Part shown: piece after piece, positions 36,397-45,477 of the stretch | Layout: each line of letters begins with the position of its first letter | Numbering within the stretch: the stretch's first letter is position 1 | Assembly: GCA_025809375.1 (NCBI GenBank) | Contig: CP099514.1 | Coordinates: forward strand, 2,593,528-2,657,527 | Length of the DNA stretch: 64,000 nt | Origin: Bacillus zhangzhouensis | Lineage (GTDB): Bacteria; Bacillota; Bacilli; Bacillales; Bacillaceae | Direction of reading: 5' to 3' | Translations under genes and position numbers: made by a program | The notes under the pieces: model-generated | Seen by the model: only the letters and a program-made list of their open reading frames with translations | What the model was told of the DNA's origin: nothing | Database searches by the model: none

Positions 36397-36528
36397 TTAT
36401 TCAGCTTGTTCATAGATAGAAAGAGCTGCCTGAATCCCTGCTCCACAATGGATAGACGCACCGTGTCGATCCTTATCAGCCCACTTATACAGAAATGCTC
36501 CTAAATAACAATCTCTTTTCTTACGAAC
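36397..36528 (-). pseudogene. C-terminal remnant of an unidentified gene
   Basis: A 43-codon frame with no start codon or ribosome site ends at TAA (36397). It contains LGAFLYKWADKDRHGASIHC and GAGIQAALSIYEQAE, which looks like a folded protein's C-terminus rather than a random frame. It abuts the oxalate decarboxylase remnant on the other strand. I do not recognise the family. Confidence 0.35.
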
Positions 36529-36620
36529 TTATTACATACAATTTACGAGAAATCCATTTATTTCTCCATGGCAATATGGTAGAAATAAAGAGAATATATT
36601 CCCTATAAGGAGGAAATCGA

Positions 36621-37499
36621 ATGAAAAGAACTTTATTTGGAACTGTGGCTGCCGGAATGATGATATTCGGCACATTCGCTGCCCCACTGCCTCCAGCTGC
36701 AAACGCTCAAGGTTTCTGTCTGAATGAACTTAGTCAAACGATCACCTTTTCCCCGTTACAGCTTCAAAAAGAAACATCTGCACAACAAACACAAACGTCC
36801 GCCACAAGTCAAATCGATTCCTATTACCAATCTGCTGCTGGTCAATCAGGACCCGCTCTTAAGAAAACTTTACACGATATCATTGTTGATCATACACAGC
36901 TATCCTACAGACAGGTTTGGGATGCATTAAAGAAAACAGATGAAGACCCAAAGAATCCAAGCAATGTGCTTTTGTTCTATAGCGGCATCTCGCGCTCAAA
37001 GCAAGCGAATGGCGGAAATGTGGGCCAGTGGAACCGTGAGCATGTCTGGGCCAAGTCTCACGGCAATTTTGGGACAAGCCAAGGGCCTGGGACGGATCTC
37101 CACCACCTTCGTGCGACAGATGTGCAAACGAATAGCACGCGTGGAAATTTAGATTTTGACACCGGTGGTAATGAATACAAAGGAGCGCCGGGCAACTTCT
37201 ATGACAGCGACTCCTTCGAACCTCACAACCGGGTCAAAGGAGATGTCGCGAGAATGCTCTTTTATATGACGGTTCGCTACGAAGGCGATGACCGCTTTCC
37301 AGATTTAGAATTAAACGACAAAGTAAATAATGGAAGCTCTCCTCTTCACGGCAAAATGTCTGTGCTTCTCAAATGGCATAAGCAGGATCCAGTCGATCAA
37401 ATCGAACGGAACCGCAATGAAGTCATATACCAAACGTACCAGCACAATCGCAACCCTTTTATCGATCACCCTGAATGGGCAAGTGCGATTTGGGAATAA
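36621..37499 (+). CDS. bsn: Extracellular endonuclease I-type nuclease (Bsn)
   Basis: A secreted nuclease of 292 residues. Signal peptide MKRTLFGTVAAGMMIFGTFA ending near ANA, then a threonine/serine/glutamine-rich linker, then the endonuclease I domain. Active-site region is QWNREHVWAKSHGNFG followed by GTDLHHLRATDVQTNSTRGN, with the catalytic histidine and metal-binding asparagine. B. subtilis Bsn (YurI) is an extracellular RNase/DNase. One cysteine only, near the mature N-terminus. AGGAGG ribosome site. Converges with the fhuF-like gene. Confidence 0.92.
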   Translation: MKRTLFGTVAAGMMIFGTFAAPLPPAANAQGFCLNELSQTITFSPLQLQKETSAQQTQTSATSQIDSYYQSAAGQSGPALKKTLHDIIVDHTQLSYRQVWDALKKTDEDPKNPSNVLLFYSGISRSKQANGGNVGQWNREHVWAKSHGNFGTSQGPGTDLHHLRATDVQTNSTRGNLDFDTGGNEYKGAPGNFYDSDSFEPHNRVKGDVARMLFYMTVRYEGDDRFPDLELNDKVNNGSSPLHGKMSVLLKWHKQDPVDQIERNRNEVIYQTYQHNRNPFIDHPEWASAIWE

Positions 37500-37534
37500 A
37501 AAAAGGCACTGCTACGAGCAAGCAGTGCCTTTCT
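37499..37534. terminator. Bidirectional terminator between bsn and the fhuF-like gene
   Basis: AAAAGGCACTGCT-ACGAGCA-AGCAGTGCCTTT, perfect 10-base stem. The stop of the minus-strand gene lies in the loop. Confidence 0.9.
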
Positions 37535-38255
37535 TTTGTTCAAGCGGACAAACAAGACAATAATCGAGACTCTCTGATTTTTTCTCAAGCTTATAATACA
37601 TACAGCAGGTTTTCCTTTTGGATGTTTCAAGTAAACTGTCGTCTAGGTTTAAGCTGTGTTGAAATGGATTTTGCTGAGCTCCAAATACATCACCAGCTGC
37701 CTGCTTCAGGTACAGATAATCCTCCCGCACGCGCTCCTTCACCGCAGGTTCTTCCGCTTCCCGCATCATGCTTCGATAAAGAGAGTTGATTCGAACCGCT
37801 ACATTTTCCCATAAAATACGATTAGAGAGTTTTGAGGTGCGGTTCAGCACGTCTAAAAGAGGCTTGACACACTCTGTAAACAGCGCACGCACGACCTTCT
37901 CTCTCCACTCATGCCGATCTCCTTCTAGTGGAGCAAACGAACACACCGCCCCATCCATTTCAATTTTTCGATCCTCTCTAAATGCACATGCTGCTGGTGG
38001 AAACTGATAGACACCGTCATACAGCGTCATCAAATATAAAGAGGAACTGATGGCTAAGTAGGCGTACCGCTTTGAAAACATAGAGGCTGCTACCGCAAGA
38101 TTGGGTGCATGCATCGCTTTCTTTTCAGCTTCTAATAAACGTATGACGGCTGCTTCTGAAAAAAGCGTAGCAAGTGTGTCATCAGATGTCATAGGTCCAT
38201 TTGTGATGTGTACCCCGAAATCAAGTAATTCTCTCTCAACCCACTCTGGCCTCAT
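37512..38255 (-). CDS. FhuF-like ferric siderophore reductase
   Basis: A 247-residue protein ending in the FhuF-type [2Fe-2S] motif: CC at about 228 followed by CLVC (KTCCMYYKLEKKSESLDYCL). FhuF reduces ferric iron in imported hydroxamate siderophores so that iron is released in the cytoplasm. It starts MRPEWVERELLDFG with an ATG at 38255 behind GGGGGG; the longer frame runs through yfhA. Its start overlaps nothing but lies 22 bases after the yfhA stop position, so it is the last gene of the yfiY-yfiZ-yfhA transcript. This neighbourhood strongly supports a siderophore-reductase role. Confidence 0.78.
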   Translation of the reverse strand: MRPEWVERELLDFGVHITNGPMTSDDTLATLFSEAAVIRLLEAEKKAMHAPNLAVAASMFSKRYAYLAISSSLYLMTLYDGVYQFPPAACAFREDRKIEMDGAVCSFAPLEGDRHEWREKVVRALFTECVKPLLDVLNRTSKLSNRILWENVAVRINSLYRSMMREAEEPAVKERVREDYLYLKQAAGDVFGAQQNPFQHSLNLDDSLLETSKRKTCCMYYKLEKKSESLDYCLVCPLEQKKGTACS

Positions 38256-38277
38256 ATCAAAACCCCCCATCTTCTGT

Positions 38278-39315
38278 TTATCGATTTCGCTGTTGATATA
38301 ACAAATAAATAAAGAACGGTGCACCAATGGCAGCCGTAAATACGCCTGCTGGGACATCTAACGGTAGAAATGCGGTTCTAGCAACAAGATCAGCCAGCAT
38401 CACGAGAATACTTCCAACAAGCGCTGATGCTGGGACAAGTGCTATGAATGAACGTCCAATGATCATCCGTGCAACGTGCGGCGCCATGAGTCCAACAAAT
38501 TCTATGCCGCCTGCAAAGGCAACTGCAACACCAGCCAATGTCACACTCATCAGGAGAAAGAATAAACGTTTCACCTGTACTTTTACCCCGAGACCTGTTG
38601 CAAGATCATCTCCAAGTTCTTTTACATTCATCGTTCTTGCTAGCACCATGACAATCGGTAAAATAATCATCACCCAAGGAAGCATCGCAATGACATCTTT
38701 CATCGTAGTGCCATATAAGCTGCCCGTCAGCCAGATATATGACTTTGTCGTTGTCATCGTATCGCTAAGAACAAGCGTAAACGTTACACAAGCCTTCATA
38801 ATGGCGGAAATCCCAATTCCCATTAGGACAAGTGTGATCGGCTTGACCCCTTTTTTCCATGAAAGCAAATAGATCAGACTCGATACCGCAAAAGCACCGG
38901 CAATCGCCCATAAAGATTGATAAGCAATAGGCACAGTGCCCATCCAAAAGACGATGAACAGAATCGCACCAAACGAAGCACCACTTGTAATTCCAATGAT
39001 ATCAGGAGATGCAAGCGGGTTACGGATCAATCCTTGCAAAATAAGCCCTGATACTGCAAGCGCGGCCCCGACTAAGACAGCCAGCAGCGTTCGTGGAATC
39101 CTCAGCGTATGTAACACAAAGGAATTCCCCTCTCCCTGACCGATTAAATGAAGCAGCACATCGACCGGCTGAATGAACCGGCTTCCCATACTGAGACTGA
39201 GAATAAATAAACCAAAGGCAATGGCCGTCAATAAAAGTAAAATCAAAAACGTCCGCTTTGAAAATTGAAATGAAATGCGCCCGCCTTTAGAACGCACTGT
39301 ATATGTTTTAGCCAC
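38278..39315 (-). CDS. yfhA: YfhA-like siderophore ABC permease (FecCD family)
   Basis: A 345-residue membrane protein with about nine or ten transmembrane segments of the FecCD/BtuC family; family marks include GAALAVSGLILQGLIRNPLA and the EAA-like region GFVGLMAPHVARMI (here EFVGLMAPHVARMI). It starts MAKTYTVRSKGGRISFQFSK, close to B. subtilis YfhA, one of two permeases of the schizokinen/arthrobactin system. Its start overlaps the yfiZ end by eight bases, implying coupling and a YfiZ-YfhA heterodimer. No ATPase gene is in this operon; YusV encoded elsewhere or the ATPase at 41.6 kb may serve. Confidence 0.85.
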   Translation of the reverse strand: MAKTYTVRSKGGRISFQFSKRTFLILLLLTAIAFGLFILSLSMGSRFIQPVDVLLHLIGQGEGNSFVLHTLRIPRTLLAVLVGAALAVSGLILQGLIRNPLASPDIIGITSGASFGAILFIVFWMGTVPIAYQSLWAIAGAFAVSSLIYLLSWKKGVKPITLVLMGIGISAIMKACVTFTLVLSDTMTTTKSYIWLTGSLYGTTMKDVIAMLPWVMIILPIVMVLARTMNVKELGDDLATGLGVKVQVKRLFFLLMSVTLAGVAVAFAGGIEFVGLMAPHVARMIIGRSFIALVPASALVGSILVMLADLVARTAFLPLDVPAGVFTAAIGAPFFIYLLYQQRNR

Positions 39316-40324
39316 CTGTCTTCAACCCCTTGCGCACGAGATAAACAAATAGAGGCGCTCCTGCTAGCGCTGTCATGACACCAATCGGCACTTCCTGCGG
39401 CATGATCAGAAAACGAGCCGCCAGATCCGCGGCAAGTAAAAGAGACGCCCCCACAACGGCACAATACGGCAGTACCCAGCGGTGGTCAGGCCCGACAAGC
39501 TTTTTCACAATATGCGGCACAAGAAAACCAACAAAACCAATTGAACCAGCCACAGCGACGGAACCACCTGCTAAAAAGACGATGAGTACACCCATCGTTA
39601 TTTTCAGCAGCAGTGTACGCTGGCCAAGCCCTTTGGCAATATCATCTCCCGACAAAAGAACATTAATAGAACGTCCAAGAAGCAGTGCCGCAATAGTCGC
39701 ACCTAAAATATAAGGCAAAACAGGGATTAACATATCAATGCTTCTTCCAGACACGGAACCAGCCATCCAGAACAGAATACTTTGAATGGACTGTTCATTC
39801 ACGATTAAAAGACCTTGTGTAAAGGACGCAAACAGTGCAGATATCGCCGCTCCTGCAAGGACTATTTTGACCGGCGTCAATCCATCTCTTCCAATGGAAC
39901 CTAATAGAAAAACGAGCATCCCTGCAATCGCTGCGCCTAGAAAAGCTGTCCACATATAACTTGTTAACGACTCTGTTGAAAAGAAAACAATCGAAATCAC
40001 AATAAAAAATAGTCCACCTGCATTAATTCCTAATAAATCAGGCGCCGCAAGCGGATTTCTCGTCAATGCCTGCATGAGTGCACCTGAAATAGCCAGGCTA
40101 GATCCAACGACCGCTGCGATTAAAGCTCTTGATAATCTGGATGTCATGACAATGACACTGTTTGGATCCGATTCATCAAAATGCAGAAACGCATGGATGG
40201 TGGCTCTGAGGGAAATCGAGGTTTGCCCAAGAGAAATGCTGAGCATAAAAAAGACCAACATCAATACGACGAATCCAGCAAACAGCAACGCTTTGCTCGA
40301 ATCCTTTTTTAATAAACTTCTCAT
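39308..40324 (-). CDS. yfiZ: YfiZ-like siderophore ABC permease (FecCD family)
   Basis: A 338-residue polytopic membrane protein, partner of YfhA. It has GSSLAISGALMQALTRNPLA, GINAGGLFF, and GFVGFLVPHIVKKL, the BtuC-family segments for substrate path and ATPase contact. It follows yfiY by about 70 bases containing a terminator-like hairpin, and overlaps yfhA by eight bases. Confidence 0.86.
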   Translation of the reverse strand: MRSLLKKDSSKALLFAGFVVLMLVFFMLSISLGQTSISLRATIHAFLHFDESDPNSVIVMTSRLSRALIAAVVGSSLAISGALMQALTRNPLAAPDLLGINAGGLFFIVISIVFFSTESLTSYMWTAFLGAAIAGMLVFLLGSIGRDGLTPVKIVLAGAAISALFASFTQGLLIVNEQSIQSILFWMAGSVSGRSIDMLIPVLPYILGATIAALLLGRSINVLLSGDDIAKGLGQRTLLLKITMGVLIVFLAGGSVAVAGSIGFVGFLVPHIVKKLVGPDHRWVLPYCAVVGASLLLAADLAARFLIMPQEVPIGVMTALAGAPLFVYLVRKGLKTGG

Positions 40325-40351
40325 CTGATTCCCGCTTTCAATCTGTTATGG

Positions 40352-40386
40352 AAAAAGGAGAAAATGGTTTTTCACATTTTCTCCTC
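40352..40386 (-). terminator. Hairpin between yfiY and yfiZ
   Basis: GGAGAAAATG-TGAAAAAC-CATTTTCTCC followed by five T. Placed after the binding-protein gene, it would lower permease relative to binding-protein expression. Confidence 0.82.
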
Positions 40387-40394
40387 TGTTATCC

Positions 40395-41348
40395 TTATTT
40401 ATCAATTCCAAGACGATCATAAATATCATCAAGCATCATGTTTGCAGCGATAATACCGCCGCCCATGTTCCAAGTGATTTCATCAACTTTATGCACTTGT
40501 TTCGCTTTCACTGCGTCAAGCTGCTTCCATAAAGGATGACTCGTCCACTCTTTATATGCTTTTTCAACTGCTTTATCTTGATCATCCATAAAATAATAGA
40601 TCACATCTGCATCCATCTGCGGAATGCTCTCTTTGTCTGTCAGTGTAATGATGTCTTGCTTTTTATCTTTGACATTCTTAGGTCCTTTAAAGCCTAGCTC
40701 TGTTAAAATCGACCCTGCGAAACCAGTTTGATAGATTCTAGCATGATCTGCACGGAAGTTCACCACAGATACACTCATCGGCCAGTTTTTGATGTCTTTT
40801 TTCGCTTTTTCTTTGAAGTCAGCGACGCGGTCATCCCACTTCGTCAGCAATTCTTTTGATTTGTCTTGCTTATTTAATGCTTCACCCATTAATTTCACTG
40901 TGTCTTTAAAGGTGAACACTGTTTCTGTTGCAACAGTTGGAGCGATTTCTTTCAGCTGATCAAAAATTTGCTCATGGCGAATTTTTGACGCAATGATCAA
41001 ATCAGGCTTGAGCTTCTCAATTTCCTCTAAGTTTGGCTGTGTTTCCTGCCCAACAATTTTAACATTCTTTAAGTCATCTCTTAAATATTTATACGTAGGT
41101 GCTTCAAGCCAAGATTCTACAACACCCACTGGTTTAATGCCCATAGCGACTGCTGCATCCGTTGCTCCTTGGTAAAGTGTCACCACACGTTTAGGCGACC
41201 CTTTAATTTCAGTTGAACCGATAGCGCTTTCAACGGTTCTTGTTTTCTCTTTACTATCTGACTTGCCGTTACTGCTATTGCTGCCGCAAGCTGCAAGTAA
41301 AACGATGGAGAGCACAACTAATAGCGACCAAAAAGATTTCTTGAACAT
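40395..41348 (-). CDS. yfiY: YfiY-like siderophore-binding lipoprotein
   Basis: A 317-residue periplasmic-binding-type lipoprotein, lipobox LLAAC with Cys21, type III (FepB/BtuF) fold. It binds ferric hydroxamate/citrate-type siderophores outside the membrane; the B. subtilis homologue takes schizokinen and arthrobactin. Segments RVVTLYQGATDAAVAMGIKP and LEEIEKLKPDLIIASKIRHE are typical. ATG at 41348 follows AGGTGAGGG. A near-perfect Fur box sits 40 bases upstream, and a hairpin follows the gene. Confidence 0.88.
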   Translation of the reverse strand: MFKKSFWSLLVVLSIVLLAACGSNSSNGKSDSKEKTRTVESAIGSTEIKGSPKRVVTLYQGATDAAVAMGIKPVGVVESWLEAPTYKYLRDDLKNVKIVGQETQPNLEEIEKLKPDLIIASKIRHEQIFDQLKEIAPTVATETVFTFKDTVKLMGEALNKQDKSKELLTKWDDRVADFKEKAKKDIKNWPMSVSVVNFRADHARIYQTGFAGSILTELGFKGPKNVKDKKQDIITLTDKESIPQMDADVIYYFMDDQDKAVEKAYKEWTSHPLWKQLDAVKAKQVHKVDEITWNMGGGIIAANMMLDDIYDRLGIDK

Positions 41349-41387
41349 GTCCCTCACCTATCCATTCTATATGTAGTGATATTGTTT

Positions 41388-41406
41388 GATAACGATTCTC
41401 ATTATC
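41388..41406. promoter_or_regulatory. Fur box of yfiY operon
   Basis: GATAACGATTCTCATTATC matches the classical 19-base Fur box (GATAATGATTCTCATTATC) at 18 of 19 positions, 40-60 bases upstream of the yfiY start. Confidence 0.9.
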
Positions 41407-41474
41407 ACAATTTGATTTTATCATAGAAAAGGATGGTGTCAATGTCATTTTTTAATAAAATGGGCGTGTGTTGA

Positions 41475-41617
41475 CTAGTTGTTCATGTGATTCCACATAT
41501 GGATGGTACGCTCAATCGCAACGAAATACTCATGGTTCTGTCCTTTCGGATCAACAAGCATGTGCACTGTACAATTTAACTGGGTCGTCAATCGATCCAA
41601 AGGTGAACCGTCTAATT
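41475..41617 (-). pseudogene. Possible 3' remnant of an unidentified gene
   Basis: After the stop of the YfmF-like ATPase, the minus strand reads ELDGSPLDRLTTQLNCTVHM then LVDPKGQNHEYFVAIERTIH and stops at 41475. It has no start codon or ribosome site, yet is protein-like. It may be the C-terminus of a gene displaced when the neighbouring transport cluster arrived. Family not recognised. Confidence 0.35.
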
Positions 41618-41621
41618 CATT

Positions 41622-42419
41622 TTATGCTTTAGTTAATCCATGTGGAAAGAAAAGAGGCTTATCATCAATAGGACTTTTCAATATTTCACCCTCTAAACCA
41701 AACACTTGACGAAATAATTCCTTATTAAATACTTCTTCCGGCCGCCCACAACTATACACATTCCCTGATTTTATACTGACTATACAATCCGCATACTGAG
41801 CTGCTTGATTTAAGTCATGTAAAACCATTACAATCGTTTTTTTATATTTTTTATTTAGTTCTTTTAATAAATCAAGCACTTCAATTTGATGCGCTATATC
41901 TAAAAATGTAGTAGGTTCATCCAACAATAGTATATCTGTTCCTTGAGCAAGCGCCATGGCGATCCACGCTCTTTGTTTTTGTCCACCTGATAAACCGTCT
42001 AATTTTCTTTTACGAAGGTCAGTCAGTTTTGTAGCTTTGATCGCCCATTCAACCATGCGAGAATCTTCATCTGTTTCTCTCTTAAAAAGAGTTCGATAAG
42101 GATGACGTCCGAATTCAATGAGATTTTCCACAGTTAGTCCTTCTGGAGCAATTGGCGATTGAGGTAAAACTGCCATTTTCTTAGCAAGCGTTTTTGATGG
42201 TAATTCCTGAATGGATTGACCATCTAATAATACACTGCCCTGCTTAGGTGTTATTGTATTTGCTAACGCTTTTAATAGAGTAGACTTCCCGCTCCCATTT
42301 GCTCCGATAAACACCGTCACACTTCCAGCCTGAATCTGAAGATCTACATGATTCAACACCTGAAATTGACCATAAGAGAGGGTTACTTTTTCAGCAGATA
42401 ATTTCTCCAAATTGAGCAC
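41622..42419 (-). CDS. yfmF: Iron-chelate ABC transporter ATPase (YfmF/FecE-like)
   Basis: A 265-residue cytoplasmic ATPase: Walker [10 protein letters not shown] at about 37-45, Q-loop LPQSP, signature LSGGQKQR, Walker B ILLLDEP and switch histidine in VLHDLNQA. It energises the two preceding permeases. The gene follows the permease with nine bases between. Cluster order (binding protein, two permeases, ATPase) equals B. subtilis yfmCDEF; the symbol is by analogy. Confidence 0.82.
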   Translation of the reverse strand: MLNLEKLSAEKVTLSYGQFQVLNHVDLQIQAGSVTVFIGANGSGKSTLLKALANTITPKQGSVLLDGQSIQELPSKTLAKKMAVLPQSPIAPEGLTVENLIEFGRHPYRTLFKRETDEDSRMVEWAIKATKLTDLRKRKLDGLSGGQKQRAWIAMALAQGTDILLLDEPTTFLDIAHQIEVLDLLKELNKKYKKTIVMVLHDLNQAAQYADCIVSIKSGNVYSCGRPEEVFNKELFRQVFGLEGEILKSPIDDKPLFFPHGLTKA

Positions 42420-42427
42420 TTCCTTTT

Positions 42428-43417
42428 TTAACGTGTTCTCGATTCGTGACGTAATAAATATAAAAAATAAGGGGCACCTAGCACAGCGGTTAAAATTCCA
42501 GCCGGTATTTCAACTGGAGCGATAATGGTCCTTCCTAATGTATCAGCAGACAGTAATAGAATTGCACCTACAATTGCTGATAAGGGAAGTAACTCTTTTG
42601 CCTTTGAACTAGTGATTCTTCTTGCAATATGAGGTCCAATTAAACCTATAAATCCAATGGAGCCAACTGCTGCTACGCAGCTTCCTGCAATTAACACTGC
42701 AATAACAATCCATAATATGCGAGTACCTTTAGGGCTCTCTCCTAATCCTTTTACTAACTGATCATGTAGCAAAAGTACATCTAACTTATCTTTTAACATC
42801 CACACAATTGGAAATAAAACCATAAAACATAAAACAAGAACATACAATTGATCATATCCTCTGCCAAATAGGCTTCCTGCTAACCAAATTAAAGCAGCAT
42901 TGACATCTCCAGGGAACTTAACCATCATATATTGCATCACTGCTTGACATAATGCACCAATCGCAATCCCTGTCATAGCAAGCGATGCTGGCTGCATTCG
43001 ATATTTGATCGTAAAAAAAAGAAGGCTTGCTGCTGCTAAGCCGGCACCTATAAATGCAGCAATTGGCAGTAGAAACACAGGTGCAGTTGGAACTAGTAGA
43101 ATAATCAACATGGCCCCTACTCCTGCCCCTTTTGTCACACCAACTACATCAGGAGACGCTAATGAATTACGAACGACGCCTTGTAGAATTGCACCCGAAA
43201 CAGCGAATCCTGCTCCTGATAAAACTGCCAAAAACACTCTTGGTAATCGATATTCAAAAATAATAAATGATTGATCTTTATTGAACCCAAGTAAATTCGT
43301 TAGAACCGTCATAGGGTGAATTGCTACTGCGCCAATTCCAAGGGAGATAAGAACCATAAAACATAATATACTCATTAGAATTGAGTAAACAATCACTTTA
43401 CGCTTCTTGCTCAGCAT
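42428..43417 (-). CDS. yfmE: Iron-chelate ABC permease (YfmE/FecD-like)
   Basis: A 329-residue FecCD-family membrane protein with [20 protein letters not shown] and [14 protein letters not shown]. Its start overlaps the end of the preceding permease by 20 bases, which indicates translational coupling and a heterodimeric channel. The region is visibly richer in A and T than the adjacent yfiZ-yfhA genes. Confidence 0.82.
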   Translation of the reverse strand: MLSKKRKVIVYSILMSILCFMVLISLGIGAVAIHPMTVLTNLLGFNKDQSFIIFEYRLPRVFLAVLSGAGFAVSGAILQGVVRNSLASPDVVGVTKGAGVGAMLIILLVPTAPVFLLPIAAFIGAGLAAASLLFFTIKYRMQPASLAMTGIAIGALCQAVMQYMMVKFPGDVNAALIWLAGSLFGRGYDQLYVLVLCFMVLFPIVWMLKDKLDVLLLHDQLVKGLGESPKGTRILWIVIAVLIAGSCVAAVGSIGFIGLIGPHIARRITSSKAKELLPLSAIVGAILLLSADTLGRTIIAPVEIPAGILTAVLGAPYFLYLLRHESRTR

Positions 43418-44423
43418 TTTTCATGCCCTCCCTTCTCATTAAATGAATGAAAAACGGGGCACCAATCATTGCTGTAACAATTCCCACGGGGGATTCGTAG
43501 GGGAAAGAAATCAACCGTGCAACAATATCTGCATATAATAAAAGTGTTGCCCCTGCCACAGCAGATAGCGGTATCAACCACTTATTATTTTCTTCAAATA
43601 GTTTTTTAACTAAGTGTGGAACCATAAGACCTACAAATCCAATAGGACCACTAATAGCAACAGCTGAACCAGCCAAAAATAATACTAGTAGACTAATTAC
43701 AACCTTCATTCTAATGACGTTTTCTCCTAATCCCTTCGCCGCTTCATCTCCAAAACCTAAAATATAAATTGATCTACTTAGTAAAAATGTAGTAGTAAGG
43801 CAAAGAAGAGAAAACGGAAAAATTGTTCGTACATCTGCCCAATTACTACTACTAATTGATCCTGCCATCCAAAAAACAAGGTCTCCTGCTGATTGATTTG
43901 TAATGACTAACCCTTGTGTAATCGAAGACAAAAAGAGGTGAACTGCCATCCCAGTTAAGGCAAGTTTGGTTGGAGTGATCCCTCCCTTTGAACCGATGAT
44001 AAAAACAAGAGATGCCCCTACAGCAGCTCCAAGCAATGCCACCCAAACCGTTTGAAAATGATACCCTGGTAAAATGATGATTGATACACAGACAGCAAGA
44101 GTAGCGCCTGCATTCACTCCGAAAATCTGAGGCGAGGCAAGTGGATTTTTTGTCAGTGATTGCATTAAAGCTCCTGCTACTGCCAAATGCGCTCCAATTA
44201 AAATAGCAGCAATTGTTCGAGGCAAGCGAATTGTCCATACAGTTAGTTGCAGTTTCGAACCATCCAATATGTATAAAGAACGAATGATATCCCAAATATC
44301 GTTCTTCATTGTACCTATACTTATGCTCAGAAACATTCCTAAAATAAGGAAACCCAACAAACAGACTAACTGATAACCATTTTTGCTTTGCCTAACATGT
44401 TTTGCTCTTGATGTCACTTTCAC
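43398..44423 (-). CDS. yfmD: Iron-chelate ABC permease (YfmD/FecC-like)
   Basis: A 341-residue FecCD-family membrane protein with about nine or ten membrane segments; GAHLAVAGALMQSLTKNPLA, GVNAGAT and GFVGLMVPHLVKKLF mark the family. It follows the binding-protein gene after a terminator-like hairpin. Confidence 0.82.
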   Translation of the reverse strand: MKVTSRAKHVRQSKNGYQLVCLLGFLILGMFLSISIGTMKNDIWDIIRSLYILDGSKLQLTVWTIRLPRTIAAILIGAHLAVAGALMQSLTKNPLASPQIFGVNAGATLAVCVSIIILPGYHFQTVWVALLGAAVGASLVFIIGSKGGITPTKLALTGMAVHLFLSSITQGLVITNQSAGDLVFWMAGSISSSNWADVRTIFPFSLLCLTTTFLLSRSIYILGFGDEAAKGLGENVIRMKVVISLLVLFLAGSAVAISGPIGFVGLMVPHLVKKLFEENNKWLIPLSAVAGATLLLYADIVARLISFPYESPVGIVTAMIGAPFFIHLMRREGMKNAEQEA

Positions 44424-44443
44424 ACTTCCTTTCGCATCATGTT

Positions 44444-44485
44444 GAAAAAAACAGGAAGAAGCAAGGAATATCCCCTGCTTCTTTT
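44444..44485 (-). terminator. Hairpin between the YfmC-like and YfmD-like genes
   Basis: AGAAGCA...TGCTTCT with a T run (TGTTTTTTT) on the minus strand, the same arrangement as at 40352-40386 in the neighbouring import operon. Confidence 0.75.
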
Positions 44486-44487
44486 AT

Positions 44488-45432
44488 TTAATCCTTTTTA
44501 TAAACCTGTTTGAGGATATCCTTTGCCATAATTTCACTTGATCCTACACCTCTAAAACGTGTGTAAAGATTACGATCCCCTTCATATACCTGTCCTTTTT
44601 TCACAGCTTTTAAGTTTTTCCAAATAGGATTCGTTTCCCATTTGTCTAAAATCGTCTCTATATCATCTTTTGAAATAAATAAAATATCAGGATCTATCTT
44701 GCTTAGTTGCTCTAAGCTCACATCTTTATATGCTTCATCAGATGTAACAGCATGTTGAAAACCTAACTTTTCTAAGATTTCACCGTCATACGATGTATTT
44801 GTATGAATATTAAAAGAATCTTTTCTAGCTACACCTAGCATAATTGTTCGATTTTCGGCTTTTGGCAATTTTTTATGTAAAGATGCCATTGTTTGTTCAT
44901 GCTTAGATAGAACACTTTTCCCTTTTTTATCTAAATATGTTGCTTTTGCAATGGTTTTTAAAGCAGATATTTGCTCACTATAAGTAGATTCTCGGCTCTT
45001 CAATTCAATAGTCGGGGCAATGTTTGTCAACTGTTGATAGATCGCTTTATGACGTTGAGAATCAGCAATGATTAAATCCGGTTTTAATGAGCTAATGACT
45101 TCAAGGTTGGGCTCAGCTCGTGTTCCTACTGATGTATAATCAATCGTTTTACCTACTAACTGAAAAATCATATCTTTTTTATTATCATCTGCAACACCTA
45201 CAGGCTTTAACCCTAACTCATTTATTGCATCCAAAAATGAAAGTTCTAGCACAACAATACGCTTAGGCTGTTTGTTTAACTTTGTAACACCTAGGTCATG
45301 CTTGATTGTAAAACTCTCACTTGATGTCTCCTGGGTATTTGATTTGGAATCATTCCCTTTTTGGCAACCAGAAGCAATCAGTACAAATGCTAAAAGTAGA
45401 CTTACTGTTAAAAACATCTTTTGTTTCATCAT
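44488..45432 (-). CDS. yfmC: Iron-chelate-binding lipoprotein (YfmC-like)
   Basis: A 314-residue lipoprotein with lipobox IASGC (Cys23) and a type III binding-protein fold. RIVVLELSFLDAINELGLKP, GVADDNKKD, DYTSVGTRAEPNLE and KPDLIIADSQRHKAI strongly recall B. subtilis YfmC (ferric dicitrate system), in contrast with YfiY next door. ATG at 45432. A perfect 7-1-7 Fur site is 30 bases upstream. Confidence 0.83.
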   Translation of the reverse strand: MMKQKMFLTVSLLLAFVLIASGCQKGNDSKSNTQETSSESFTIKHDLGVTKLNKQPKRIVVLELSFLDAINELGLKPVGVADDNKKDMIFQLVGKTIDYTSVGTRAEPNLEVISSLKPDLIIADSQRHKAIYQQLTNIAPTIELKSRESTYSEQISALKTIAKATYLDKKGKSVLSKHEQTMASLHKKLPKAENRTIMLGVARKDSFNIHTNTSYDGEILEKLGFQHAVTSDEAYKDVSLEQLSKIDPDILFISKDDIETILDKWETNPIWKNLKAVKKGQVYEGDRNLYTRFRGVGSSEIMAKDILKQVYKKD

Positions 45433-45461
45433 GGTGTGAATCAAACCTTCCTGTTTAATAA

Positions 45462-45476
45462 TGATAATCATTATCA
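45462..45476. promoter_or_regulatory. Fur box of the YfmC-like operon
   Basis: TGATAATCATTATCA is a perfect 7-1-7 palindrome, the minimal B. subtilis Fur operator, 30 bases before the start codon. Confidence 0.9.
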
Positions 45477-45477
45477 A

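Noticed and set aside
41503-41709. Plus-strand 68-codon ORF
   Set aside because: It is antisense to the end of the ATPase gene and to a better minus-strand remnant; composition is not gene-like.
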